In this document: piece after piece, positions 1 to 9,830 of the stretch | Numbering within the stretch: position 1 is the stretch's first letter | How the letters are laid out: every line of letters starts with the position of its first letter | Assembly (NCBI GenBank): GCA_003427395.1 | Contig: BFEA01000141.1 | Coordinates: forward strand, 2,875,687-2,901,940 | Direction: 5' to 3' | DNA from: Chara braunii | Taxonomy: Eukaryota > Streptophyta > Charophyceae > Charales > Characeae | Length of the DNA: 26,254 bases | The notes under the pieces: model-generated | Database searches by the model: none | Seen by the model: only the letters and a program-made list of their open reading frames with translations | Told to the model about the DNA's origin: nothing | Translations under genes and position numbers: made by a program

Positions 1-875
1 TGTGATAACCCGTCCAAACACGGATTGAAACACACAGCTGATTTCTGAGTTTTGCTCATAGACTGAATGCCCTACTGAGTTCCCCGCCTGCTAAGTCTAT
101 GTGTGTGTGTGCTTGCTGGACTGCATGTCTGTCTGAGTGCTGGTTGGCTTGCGTGTGTGACCGTGCCTGTCTGAGTGCTGGTTGGTACGAGTGTGCGTGT
201 GTGTGGCCCGCCAGGGCACTTGTTCGTTCGTTGGGCCTCAGGGCCGGTACTTACCTGTGGCCGTGGCTTTGAAGGGTTGCAGCAGGGGAAAAAGCACTCA
301 AGTAGCGGGTAGGCCGGTACCGCACCCGGTAGGGGGGTAAATATGCAGGTACCGGAGGCCGAGCAGAAGAAGACAAAAGTGGAATTTTTAGAGTCCGGTA
401 GTGTAGGCTAGGTCTAGCGGGTACCAGTCTGAGTCTAGGGCCTGTAGGGGCAATATCCGAGTCTGCAATGATGTTCCCTCCAAAATAGGAGGTGGTACCA
501 GTTGCTTGGGAAGGCCAGCGGGCTGGAAGTCACCGCCCAAGAGGCAAGCAGGCCGCTATATCTTCTGGCCGGGCGGAAGACCCGGCCTCTTTTTCGGTGT
601 GCAAGTTTGGCGACGCACTGGTGGAGCGCTGGAGGGAGCAGCGATACCTGCAGTAGAAAAGGGACTCGGACATGATTCTGGACCAGTCATTCAACATTGT
701 ATTATTATTTCTTGTCATTGTTTTTGCTGGTGTACATCTTCTTCTTCTTCTTTCTTACTTCTTCTTCTTCTTCGACTCCTCTCTCATCTTTCAAGTTCAT
801 TCATTTCTTTCTGCAATTGGATGGCATTGTACCTTCCAGTGGATGTGTATCTCGAAATTGGTCAGGGTCATAACA
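1..875 (+). repeat. 5' LTR of element 1
   Basis: It starts TGTGATAACC at the first base of the window and ends ATAACA one base before the primer site. The matching 3' LTR starts at 7993 and ends at 15042 after a large interruption. It contains a TG-rich stretch near 100-210 and a CT-rich stretch near 740-780. I saw no clear TATA box; the AT-rich words near 338 and 556 are weak candidates. Position 1 could be a few bases inside the true LTR edge, but the exact agreement with 7993 right after the polypurine tract argues that it is the edge. Confidence 0.93.
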
Positions 876-876
876 T

Positions 877-890
877 TGGTATCAGAGCGG
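877..890 (+). promoter_or_regulatory. Primer binding site, initiator tRNA-Met type
   Basis: TGGTATCAGAGCGG begins two bases after the LTR terminus CA. The first twelve bases are the usual complement of the 3' end of plant initiator tRNA-Met, used by many Ty3/gypsy elements to prime minus-strand DNA synthesis. Confidence 0.93.
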
Positions 891-2205
891 ATTCTACTTG
901 CTGGTGAGAGTTGACTTTGCTACCCTAACCCTAACCTAAGTGGTTGAGGGCAACACTTAGGGTTAGGGTTGGATGGTTGAGGGAAGTGGGGCAGCGTGGC
1001 TAAGGGAAGCTGCCCCCACCTGGTTAGGTCATGTGGGGTCAACATAGGCCCTAACCAGGTTGCTTGAGAGTAAGATTGGGGTGACGAGACATTTCGAGGA
1101 GACTTCATGCGGCGATTTGAGAGAGGCGACAGTGAGGGGCACTCGCACCTGGAATCTGATTCAAGGGAGACACTTGGCAACTTAAGGGCTGCCCTCAAGT
1201 AGGCGAGCTTGAGGGTCAGCGGCCATTCTGCATCAACGGACTGCAAGTTGCTACTTTGTTCTTCAGCATCGACGGGGGATCCGGCGTTGCACTTGGGTGT
1301 TGGAGTCAGACCCTCCTAGGAGATAGGACACTAGTGTAGGGGTAGCGTTAGATGGGTCAGGAGGACCATATGAGAAGGGGGGTGAGTTCTCTTCATCTCG
1401 AAGCTCAAGGCCACTCAGGTAAGTGTCGTGCACCTAAGGGATGCCCATGTATGTGTGTATGGTATTGATTGTCCTGTTGGGGTACTCTGGGTTTCTTTTC
1501 CTAACTCTGTGGTCTTGATTGTGTGACTGGATGCATGTGATCTACCTACTCACCTGATGGATGGAAAATGAAGTATCTTGTTATACATGCCGAGTCTTTC
1601 TACAGTGCTTTGTCTTTTCATCACTGAACGGTCGTAGTTTGTAGGTTCTGCCAGAAGTTGAAATTTCGTTTTTCAGTGCAATTGAGACTGAACTAAGTTC
1701 AGGTGGGACTCTTCTTGGTTGGGACCTGGTTGAAGACCTACGTGGGACCAAGTGGGACCCTTGGGACCCAGCGGAACCAGGCCCAAACAAGGAGAGCCTC
1801 TGGACCCAAATCGGTTAGGCATTGACCTCTTGTCTTCTTGGCTGGGATATGAGTTTATTCTTCTTGGATTAGGACACCCACTGCCAAGGGGATCTTGGCT
1901 TTGACGTTTTGCTTGCATTCTGATTGCACCGTCCGTGGCTTGACTCGCACCATGTACACCACTCAATTCTCCATCGTTGCATTTGGTCACTCGTTGTCTG
2001 ATTTGCTGTACGGACACGGAGCTGGTCATGCTGGACTCGAGAGGACCTCGTATGCAGCCTGATCAGACTGGGTCGCTGGATCAGACCTCTCTTTGAGTTT
2101 GATTGTTTCTTCTGCTGTTCTCTACTTCCAAATGAAATGTCGCTCCGGCTAGGAGTTCTACCTTCTTTTCTCTGAGCTTTATCTGTTTTTCTGAGTTCAT
2201 TTCTG
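891..2205 (+). other. Long untranslated leader of element 1
   Basis: About 1.3 kb separates the primer site from gag. I see no convincing gene in it; short open frames on either strand show no recognisable domain. It holds a telomere-like inverted repeat (925-972), a stretch of repeated 'gggacc' words near 1700-1790, and a consensus splice-donor word CAG|GTAAGT at 1416-1424. Packaging and dimerisation signals usually lie here in LTR elements, but I cannot point to one. Confidence 0.75.
925..972. repeat. Telomere-like inverted repeat
   Basis: The left arm 927-942 (built on CCCTAACCCTAACC) and right arm 954-970 (CACTTAGGGTTAGGGTT) are complementary apart from one bulged base, with an 11-base loop. 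The repeat word is TTAGGG, not the TTTAGGG common in land-plant telomeres. Confidence 0.85.
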
Positions 2206-4011
2206 ATGCCCGTGGAGACTCGCAATCAGAAAGAAGAAAGAGAGAGGAGGGAGAGAGAACAGGGAGAGAGGGAAAGTGATAGTCTGAGGTGGGCAAGGAC
2301 TGGAAAAAGGAGTGTTCGTCTAAGCGCGGGGGGGAGTGAACCTCTTGAGAGTCTGATTGATTCTTTTGCTGTCTGGCGACTCTCTGATCCACCTGCCCAC
2401 ACTAACAGTCCAAAGATGGTCCAGCCAAATTCGACGCAATGGCGGGCCTTGTTAGATGCAGTCGATGATGCTGAGAAACCACATCTGCAAGCACTCTTGG
2501 ATGGTGCTATAAAACGGGAACAGGAGTCAGAGAAGGAGAGGAAGGAGGCCTTGCTGAGAAGGCAAGTAGCCCTCCTAGAGACTGTTCCCTCACTGACTGA
2601 AGAGCAGTGCGGGGAACAGCTGCAGTCCATCCTTACAGCCTTTGTTCAAATCAGGAATCTTGAGGACCATACCACTCAGATCGCTGAAGTCTTTGCAAAC
2701 CTGCAGACACTTCAGGATGATCTGACTGAGATGACCCTCAAGTACCATGAACTGACAAAGGAGGTGGCGGATCTGCGACAAGCCCAAGTGGCCAACCCTC
2801 TTCCTCTACCTCCTGGAGCTGAAGCTGCAATCGAAACTACCTCTGCCCCTCTTACTGTATCTTCTTCTACCTCTTCTTCGAGTGTGATGGCAACCCCTTC
2901 GGGACCTGCAGCAGGTGCAGATTCCACTGTTGTTGTAACAAGCAATGAGGCTGGAACTTCTGCAATTGTTGCAGCCCCAAGGCCGGAACCAACTGCTGCT
3001 GGTCCCAGCCACGCCAGTCCCTATGTGGACCGAAAGGCGGTTCAAACACCGTCCAAGTACGATGGCAAGGAAGACATCGAGTCCTGGATAGGCTCCATGA
3101 GGGCCTACTTTGAGATTTTGGGGACTCAAGCTGAGACCCAGACAATTATCATGGGTATGAATGTCGAGCCAGTCGTACGGGGCTTCCTAGAAGTCCAAGC
3201 AACGAGGGCTGGGTTTCAAAAGTCTGCACTAGCCAAATGGCTAAGGTCCACCCCGGTTGCCTCCCTCGAAGAACTCCTTATCTCAGAATACCAAGATCCA
3301 CATGTTGCTACTAAAGCGAGGATTCAACTGGATAAAGTAAAGCACAACAAGTGGAATGGTTCCATGAAAAACCTGCAGACCTATCTAAGCAAGTTGTTTG
3401 CCACTCCTGGTTTGGAATTGTCCACTCGATCTTGCTTAGATGTGGTCAAGGGCGCGGTTCCAACTAACTTCACTAGTCGCGTGGGCAGGAACTACATTGC
3501 CTATACTGACTGGCTTGCCTTAATGAAGGATGTAGTCAGTCTGGAGGCCATGGACCTCGTTAGCACGACAACCAGCAAAAAGCCCATGGGCGGCAGACAG
3601 TTCAAGGGCAGCAACCGTTTTGTTGTGCATGACCTGCTGGAGGCCGAAGGAGAAGCCGATGCGGTTGACCCCACTCTTGGTGACGACCAAGAACAGGACT
3701 CCGATATAGCTTGTTCTTCAGCCCATGAGTCCGACGCAAATAACGAAGAAGAAAAATTTTATGCCTTTAAAAAGACTGCCAACACTAAGGGACCGAATCG
3801 GAGTGTCGGAAAGAGTTATGTCCAACTCCCCAAAGGAGTTAAGATCTCGCCTAAACTGGAGGATGCATCTAGCAAACCGTGGGTTGACCTCCGGATCACT
3901 GAGAATGACTGGCGGGGCAGACTCAAGAAGGGGGTTTGCCTGCATTGCCAAAAGCCAAATCATAAAGTTCAAGACTGTTATCGCCTGCAGGAAAACCAGA
4001 ACCGGGCGTAG
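2206..4011 (+). CDS. gag: Gag polyprotein of element 1
   Basis: A 601-residue open frame encoding the structural protein that forms the cytoplasmic virus-like particle and binds element RNA. In order: a charged Glu/Arg-rich N terminus; a likely coiled coil at residues 70-200 (many Glu, Lys, Leu, Gln); a Ser/Thr/Ala/Pro-rich linker at about 200-265; a retrotransposon Gag domain at about 280-460; an acidic segment; and a CCHC zinc knuckle CLHCQKPNHKVQDC at 578-591 with exact CX2CX4HX4C spacing. The start is the first ATG; a second in-frame ATG at 2416 (residue 71, MVQPNSTQWR) could be the real start, since the first 70 residues are low complexity. It is the only long unbroken gene of the element. 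The stop TAG at 4009 lies inside the pol frame, which runs in the -1 frame across it. Confidence 0.92.
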   Translation: MPVETRNQKEERERREREQGERESDSLRWARTGKRSVRLSAGGSEPLESLIDSFAVWRLSDPPAHTNSPKMVQPNSTQWRALLDAVDDAEKPHLQALLDGAIKREQESEKERKEALLRRQVALLETVPSLTEEQCGEQLQSILTAFVQIRNLEDHTTQIAEVFANLQTLQDDLTEMTLKYHELTKEVADLRQAQVANPLPLPPGAEAAIETTSAPLTVSSSTSSSSVMATPSGPAAGADSTVVVTSNEAGTSAIVAAPRPEPTAAGPSHASPYVDRKAVQTPSKYDGKEDIESWIGSMRAYFEILGTQAETQTIIMGMNVEPVVRGFLEVQATRAGFQKSALAKWLRSTPVASLEELLISEYQDPHVATKARIQLDKVKHNKWNGSMKNLQTYLSKLFATPGLELSTRSCLDVVKGAVPTNFTSRVGRNYIAYTDWLALMKDVVSLEAMDLVSTTTSKKPMGGRQFKGSNRFVVHDLLEAEGEADAVDPTLGDDQEQDSDIACSSAHESDANNEEEKFYAFKKTANTKGPNRSVGKSYVQLPKGVKISPKLEDASSKPWVDLRITENDWRGRLKKGVCLHCQKPNHKVQDCYRLQENQNRA

Positions 4012-4610
4012 AGTCACATTCAACAAACTTTACAACAGGGGAGTCAGGATCTGATGAAAATCAGCAGCCCTCCCTTGAAGCCCAACCATCTGCTGAAGAC
4101 AAGGTTGCGGTAAGTAACATATTGTATGACGAGCCTTGGGAGGAGTCTGAGATGATTGACTTCCACTACCACTTGGAGAATTGGGCTGAAATGAAACAGC
4201 AGCGGGCCCAAGGGACGGTGAAGTTAATCTTCTTTAAACTTCTCATCAACCACCGCTATCTCCGTGTGTTAGTTGATTGTGGTGCTACAACTAATTTCAT
4301 GTCACCATATGGGATACGCAAGGTGGGCTTGGGGATGAAGCAAGTGGCCCTGCAGAACCCTTGCCGGACCCAAGTTGGCAACAAAGAAGTTGTCTCTTCA
4401 ACACATGAAGTCAAAGGTGTGCGCACTACCTTTGACAAAGGTAAGACTATCACCCATGCACTGAACTTCTTTGTCCTTGACAAGTGCCCCTTCGACGCTG
4501 TCCTTGGCTTGGGATGGCTACAGTCCCAATGCGAATGGACCAAGTGGAAGGAGTCCCTTTTCATGGTCAAAGATGCTCAGGGGAACGAGCTTCCTGTCCT
4601 CTTGGATTAG
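3966..4610 (+). pseudogene. pol: Pol N terminus with aspartic protease, element 1 (ended by a premature stop)
   Basis: The frame opens at 3966, after a TAA at 3963, and overlaps the last 46 bases of gag in the -1 frame, so pol was probably expressed by a -1 ribosomal shift. I see no perfect slippery heptamer, only a run of four A at 3992-3995. Counting from the first ATG (4122), the protease active site is VDCGATTNF at residues 51-59: the common DSG triad is DCG here. A PFDAVLGLGW motif near residue 145 matches the second conserved hydrophobic-Gly motif of retropepsins. The frame ends in TAG at 4608, yet the same frame continues open from 4611, so this is an internal nonsense mutation rather than the true end of the protein. 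Confidence 0.87.
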
Positions 4611-5261
4611 AAGCGCGAATCCCCAGTGACTTTTCTAAATGCATTGAAGTTCTGCAAGAAGTGGCGCAAGCACAAAGAGGAAGAACAGTTGTATGTTGCC
4701 TTTGTTCGTCCTGCTCATGTGCCTTCTACTTTTGCGGCTAATACCACTACTTCGATTGATGAATCTACTTCTGGTACTTCTACTACTAGCACCTCTATCT
4801 CTCTATCCTCTAATAGTCCGAATGATCCTACTTCAGATTCGGTCGTCTCTATACGCGATTTGCGACCGGACTTTGGTGATCCCTTTGCTGATTCCCCACC
4901 CCCACCTGTCCCATCAGACATCCAAGCCCTCCTCGATCGGTTTCCGGAAGTCTTGGCCAAGCCACGTGGAGTCCCCACGCGACCGGTTCGACACACCATC
5001 GAGTTGGTCGAGGGTGCTGTACCTCCAAAGGGTTGCGTGTACCGTATGGGACCCGGCGAGTTGGAGGAACTCCGGCGGCAGATCGATGAGATAATTGACA
5101 AAGGGTGGATCAAACCAAGCGAATCTGAATTTGGTGCTCCTGTGTTGTTTGTGCCAAAAAAAGGAGGCAAACTCCGCATGTGTATTGACTATCGCGGTCT
5201 AAACCGCATCACAAGAAAGAATGCTTACCCATTGCCTCGTATAGATGACTTGCTTGATGCT
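4611..5261 (+). pseudogene. pol: Reverse transcriptase N-terminal part, element 1
   Basis: It is in the same frame as the protease after the TAG at 4608. A Ser/Thr/Pro-rich linker (about 4735-4915) leads to the RT fingers, with a Ty3-type lead-in ([20 protein letters not shown]), then [20 protein letters not shown] and [11 protein letters not shown]. These motifs form the nucleotide-binding fingers and the start of the palm. The frame runs into the first copy of a 95 bp tandem duplication and is lost at a TAA-type stop near 5297. No start of its own is expected, because it belongs to the polyprotein. Confidence 0.9.
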
Positions 5262-5356
5262 GCAAACTCCGCATGTGTATTGACTATCGCGGTCTAAACC
5301 GCATCACAAGAAAGAATGCTTACCCATTGCCTCGTATAGATGACTCGCTTGACGCT
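5167..5356 (+). repeat. 95 bp tandem duplication inside RT
   Basis: Copies 5167-5261 and 5262-5356 are identical except for two base changes near their ends. They cover the codons from [11 protein letters not shown] to DDLLDAA. Since 95 is not a multiple of three, the duplication shifts the frame. A biological duplication is likely, because there is no N at the junction and the copies have already diverged slightly. Confidence 0.95.
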
Positions 5357-5660
5357 GCAGGCGGGTGCAAGGTCTTCTCCAAGATCGACCTCAAGTCTGG
5401 TTACCACTAGATTGAAGTCGATCCTGCGGACCAGCACAAGACCGCGTTCAAAACGCGCGACGGGCTCTATGAGTTTACCGTAATGCCCTTCGGTCTTACG
5501 AACGCACCAGCCACGTTCCAAAGTCTCATGGACAAGGTCCTCCGCGAACAGATTGGTCGTTTCGAGGTAGTGTACCTGGACGATATCTTGATTTTCAGCA
5601 AGTCCATGGAGGAACACCTCAAGCATCTTGAGGAGGTACTTGCTGTCCTCAAGAAAACTT
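5262..5660 (+). pseudogene. pol: Reverse transcriptase palm, element 1
   Basis: After the duplication the protein continues in another frame. The palm motifs are [29 protein letters not shown] and the catalytic VVYLDDILIFSK, so both aspartates of YLDD are kept. A TAG at 5408-5410 sits exactly where Ty3/gypsy RTs have Gln after GYH, which suggests a CAG to TAG transition. A shift between about 5650 and 5662 moves the thumb into the next frame. This is the polymerase part that copies element RNA into DNA in the particle. Confidence 0.9.
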
Positions 5661-6255
5661 GGAGAAATCTGAGTTTGGGAAGGATAACGTCATCTACCTT
5701 GGGGACCGGTTGTCTGCCGCAGGCCTAGAGCCTGAGGCAACCAAGATTGAGGTCATACGCGATTGGCCTCAGCCTGTGAACATCCGAGAATTGCGTTCTT
5801 TTCTTGGACTCGCATCGTACTATCGGAAGTTTGTACCCCGTTTCTCCATTATTGCTCGTCCATTGTCGCGACTAACCAGCAAAAATGTGTCTTATGCCTG
5901 GGATGCCGCGTGTACGGAAGCTTTTCGGACTCTCAAGGAAGCCTTGGTAAGTTACCCGGTACTCCGCATTGCAGATCCCAAACTGACCTTCGTAATCACT
6001 ACGGATGCAAATCAGTATGGGATCGGCGCGGTGCTGCAACAAGATGACGGCGATGGCCTGCGGCCACTCAAATATTACAGCAAACGCATGCCCAGCGTAA
6101 AGGTAGCCACTTCCACCTACATGCGCGAGCTCTACGCTTTGCGCATGGCGTTGGATCACTGGAAACATTACCTTTTGGGACGCCACTTCAAAGTGTTCTC
6201 AGATCAAGAGACCTTGAAGTGGATCAAAATGCAGACTACTCTGTCCCCTACCTAA
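5659..6255 (+). pseudogene. pol: RT thumb/connection and RNase H, element 1
   Basis: This 198-residue piece continues RT with VIRDWPQP and LRSFLGLASYYRKFV, then RNase H. The RNase H acidic residues are present: D116 in TTDANQYGIGAVLQQ, E157 in MRELYAL and D182 in FSDQETLKW. RNase H removes the RNA strand after minus-strand synthesis. The frame stops at TAA 6253-6255, but the same frame continues directly into the RNase H-integrase linker, so the stop is an internal nonsense mutation. Confidence 0.91.
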
Positions 6256-7833
6256 CTTCGCTGGTTTCATGAGATTGACATCTTTGATTTTGAATTGAGA
6301 CATAAAAAGGGTTGTTACAATCGAGTCGTTGACGCTTTGTCTCGCCACCTTGAGTACATGACTTGCCTTGTGAAATCCTACGACCTCCGGAAGAAATTGA
6401 AGGAGGACCTCGTAGAGCAGACAGCCAAGGATCCGGAACTCAGTTCCATCCTTGAGCAATTGCGGGCTGATCCTAGTAGTCAGCCTGATTTCCACGAGTA
6501 TGGAGGACTGATTTTTCGACGATACGGGAACCATGACCGTTTGTGTGTGCCCAACCACGAGCCTCTCCGCACGCACATTCTGGACTTGGCTCATGGCCGG
6601 AGCGGGCACTTCGGCATGGCAAAAACGTACGCTAATTTGCTGAGACAGTTTGATTGGCCTGGTATGAAAGGGACTGCTGAGNAATTTATAGTTGAATGTC
6701 AAGTCTGTCAACGAATCAAACCATGCAGACAAAAGCCCATGGGGCTACTCACACCCCTACCCATTCCTGATGGTCCCGGGGAGTTTGTCTCCATCGATTT
6801 CACTGACATGGGTAAGGTAAGCAAGAATGGGTTTTCACAAGTCATGGTGATTGTTGACCGATTTTCAAAGTTTCTTTATCTGATCCCTCTACCGCCTCAC
6901 GCCCCAACAGATCTAGTGATTCACCAATTCCAGCAGAAATACCTGCTGCAATTCGGAACCCCGAAGACTCTTGTGAGCGATCGGGACCCGCGTTTCATTA
7001 GCGCTGAATGGAAGGAGTTCACGTCTCACCAAGGAATCAAATTGTGCATGACATCTGGCCGACACCCCAAAGCCAACGGTTTGGCTGAGGAGATCAATCA
7101 CATTGTATTCCAACTACTCCGTGCTTTGATCATTCCTGATCAAGAAACATGGGATGAGGAGCTGTATTCCGTCAAGGGGTTGTACAACAACTCCGTACAC
7201 TCTGCCACGGCCACGACGCCCAACAGGCTGCACTACGGGTGGCAGATCCGCAATACGCTCTCCTACTTGTTCCCTGAGCAGCCGGCTGGTTTAACACCCG
7301 GCAGGCCCGGCTTCAGGGATAAGTATGATCGCTTGCTCAAAGTTGTTGTTGCAGCTATGACCAAGCGACAGCATGCCATGATTCATCATGTGGACAAGAA
7401 GCGTAAACCATCGGAGATTCAGGTAGGAAGTTATGTCTGGGTAAAGATGTCTGAATTCTCAGAAGAGGAGGGAGTCTCACGCAAACTCCTCCCACTCTAC
7501 TACGAGCCTTGGGAAGTTCTGGATGTAATTGGGGAAGATCATTTTGGCCCTTCGTACGTTGTGGACGTGCCAGCTTACCTGCGCACTTATCCCATGTTTC
7601 ACGCACCTAAACTGAATCTCCATCGTGATTTCGAGACATTCGATTATCGTGAAGATATGATCCCTCGCGCAATCAAGGGCGGGCATGAGATAGATAGGAT
7701 CAAACAACATGTAGGTACAGGGAGAAACAGACAGTACCAGGTTCATTTCAGGTATCACCCGTTAGATGATCTCTACTGGATGTCCAAACAGGAACTGCTA
7801 CGCAGCGCACCACGCGTTGGTGAAAGCTTATGA
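6256..7833 (+). pseudogene. pol: Integrase with chromodomain-like C terminus, element 1
   Basis: Numbering from 6295, the HHCC zinc finger is H100, H105, C135, C138 (H-x4-H-x29-C-x2-C). The catalytic triad is D168 (VSIDFTD), D229 (LVSDRDPRF) and E265 (NGLAEE), giving the canonical D,D-35-E. Integrase joins element DNA to the chromosome in the nucleus. The C terminus at about 464-502 (HEIDRIKQH ... YQVHFRYH ... YWMSKQELL) resembles a chromodomain, which in chromoviruses directs insertion to marked chromatin. One unresolved base (N at 6682) lies in the zinc-finger region. The segment itself is open, but it follows a stop, and its last residues are probably out of frame: the tail expected from element 2 lies in the neighbouring frame from about 7815. 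Confidence 0.92.
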
Positions 7834-7951
7834 GCGACAGATCGCCGCTAACGCCATACCGAAGATCGCAACAAAGCTCTCTGCAATAGAGTATTCAAGG
7901 AATCTCTTTGGCTTGCTCGCCTACGATGCGTTTGCCGAGGACTCAGAATGA
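7812..7951 (+). pseudogene. pol: Out-of-frame C-terminal tail of integrase, element 1
   Basis: In the frame next to integrase the sequence reads ALVKAYERQIAANAIPK and continues to a TGA at 7949. Element 2 has DIVRAYERQQKGKGPALD at the same place, in frame after its chromodomain. The shared AYERQ tail shows that a one-base change near 7815 moved the end of the element 1 polyprotein out of frame. Confidence 0.72.
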
Positions 7952-7977
7952 GTTACTCGCTCGAAGGGACCTCGCTC

Positions 7978-7992
7978 TTGAGGGGGGAGTAG
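7978..7992 (+). promoter_or_regulatory. Polypurine tract, element 1
   Basis: GAGGGGGGAG at 7980-7989 followed by TAG lies directly before the 3' LTR start TGTGATAACC at 7993. This is the usual place for the RNase H-resistant primer of plus-strand synthesis. Confidence 0.9.
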
Positions 7993-8559
7993 TGTGATAA
8001 CCCGTCAAAACACGGATTGAAACACAGTTGATTTCTGAGTTTTGCTCATAGACTGAATGCCCTACTGAGTTCCCCGCCTGCTAAGTCTATGTGTGTGTGA
8101 GTTTGCTGGACTGCATGTCTGTCTGAGTGCTGGTTCGCTTGCGTGTGTGACCGTGCCTGTCTGAGTGCTGGTTGGTATGAGTGTGCGTGTGTGTGGCCCG
8201 CCAAGGCACTTGTTCGTTCGTTGGGCCTCAGGGCCGGTACTTACCTGTGGTCGTGGCTTTGAAGGGTTGCAGCAGAGCAAAAAGCACTCAAGTAGCGGGT
8301 AGGCCGGTACCGCACCTAGTAGGGGGGTAAATATGCAGGTACCGGAGGCCGAGCAGAAGAAGACAAAAGTGGCATTTTTAGAGTCCAGTAGTGTAGGCTA
8401 GGTCTAGCGGGTACCAGTCTGAGTCTAGGGCGTGTAGGGGCAATATCGGAGTCTAAAATGATGTTCCCTCCAAAATACGAGGAGGTACCGGTTGCTTGGG
8501 AAGGCCAGCGGGCTGGAAGTCACCGCCCAAGAGGCAAGCAAGCCGCTATATCTTCTGGC
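7993..8559 (+). repeat. 3' LTR of element 1, left piece
   Basis: It is collinear with 5' LTR 1-569, with about twenty substitutions and a 2 bp indel near position 34. Similarity stops abruptly after TATCTTCTGGC. The remaining LTR is found at 14748-15042. Confidence 0.95.
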
Positions 8560-9100
8560 TGGTGTCCGGACTGGTGGGTCCCGAATAACTTCCCATCACT
8601 CGAGAGATTGAATACGGACAATTTGTGCACAACAGAGAAATCTGGAGTGAGGAAGCAGGAGAGAGAAAAAACAAAGGATTAGGCCGCAGAAGGGAATGGT
8701 GCCCTGAGGAGAGAACCACATGAGGAAAGAACTAGCGGCGGCAAGCAAGCGAGCGCAAGAACAGGGGCACATAGAACATAGCAGGAGGCCGGGAGGGCCA
8801 TCGAAATCCAGTAAGACTAAGGCCAAAGGGCCCTTTGAACTAGCAATTGCAGCGCGACAGCAATAAGGGAATGAGGAAGTCGAGGAATGGGCGGCCAGAA
8901 GCCGCGGGAAGCCAGGAAACGAGGGTCCAACGTGGGGGCCACCTATGGGAGCCTCGGAGCGGAGGCCCGCGACCAAAGAGATCGGCACGCACAAGGCGCG
9001 AGGAAAGGCTAAGGAGAGGGGTCGCTATGGGGCGACAAGACGCCCAAGGGGCATGGGACATCTCGAGGGACTAAGTAAAAATAATGGCGTCCGGGGGAAA
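8560..9100. other. Non-coding, purine-rich start of the insert
   Basis: I see no conserved coding frame. The stretch is rich in A and G on the plus strand. It opens with the palindromic word GTCCGGAC and ends with 'gagggactaagt' words that look like decayed units of the following minisatellite. Confidence 0.5.
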
Positions 9101-9103
9101 ATG

Positions 9104-9235
9104 TGTCGGGGACCGCCGACGGGACTAAGTGTCGGGGACCGCCGACGGGACTGTGTCGGGGACCGCCGAACGGGACTAAGTGTCGGGGACCATCGACGGG
9201 ACTAAAGTGTCGGGGACCACCAACGGGACAAGTAG
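9104..9235 (+). repeat. 24-27 bp GC-rich minisatellite (TGTCGGGGACC units)
   Basis: Five units begin at 9104, 9130, 9154, 9181 and 9208, each TGTCGGGGACC followed by a variable GCCGACGGGACTAAG-like part. A degenerate unit follows near 9235. The same core TGTCGGGGACC recurs once near 10544 at the start of the second large block. Confidence 0.92.
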
Positions 9236-9830
9236 CGGGGACATGTGAATGTCCCAAGAAGAAACGGCGGCACCGCATGAGGGGAAAATAATAAATGCAA
9301 GGTGCACCGTCAAGATCGACATCTTGACGACCAAGAATATTAGCACCACTAGTGCAAGTACTAGTGGTGACAAACGGGAGGCCAAAAGGAAAAGGAAAAG
9401 TAAAGAAAACTGAAGTGGGAGGCATGGGAGCAATCCGAAAAATCTCGGATCAGCCTCCCTCAAGAAAATAGAGTCAAATGAGACCCCATGTGAAAAATAG
9501 CCCTCCGGGAGAAAATCGGAGTAGGAGGGACCATTGTGGGAGAAATGTAGGAGTAGAAGGAGGCTCCCATGGGCATGGGAAGGCCATTATTACAGTCCGA
9601 GAAATAACGGACTCCACCTTGGGCATAGGGAAGGCCAAAACTAAGAGGAAAAGGCTAGAAAAGGGCCTTAGCGGCCACTTGACACTTGGCATGCTAAAAA
9701 AAAGAGAGAAAATAAAAAAAAATGTGGGAGAATAAGACAAAAAGAGTGAGAGGGAGTGAGTGAGTTGGTCGTCAGTAGGGACTGCCATATGTAGGGACTG
9801 GCAGGTCCCTACTGTCCAAGAAAGGACGAG
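9104..9830 (+). repeat. Large diverged block, copy A
   Basis: Landmarks in order: TGTCGGGGACC, GGGACAT...ATGTCCC, GCACCGTC, AATATTAGCACCA, a paired AATCCG/TCTCGGA word, GAAAATCGGAG, CCATTATT...TCCGAGA, TTGACACTTG and ACTGGCAGGTCC. All recur in the same order about 1.4 kb downstream in copy B. No gene is visible. It contains several perfect hairpins. Confidence 0.78.

Noticed and set aside
4608-6255. Stop readthrough or recoding as the explanation for the TAG/TAA stops in pol
   Set aside because: The stops fall at different places in the two elements, at normally conserved residues, and come with frame shifts. Decay is simpler.
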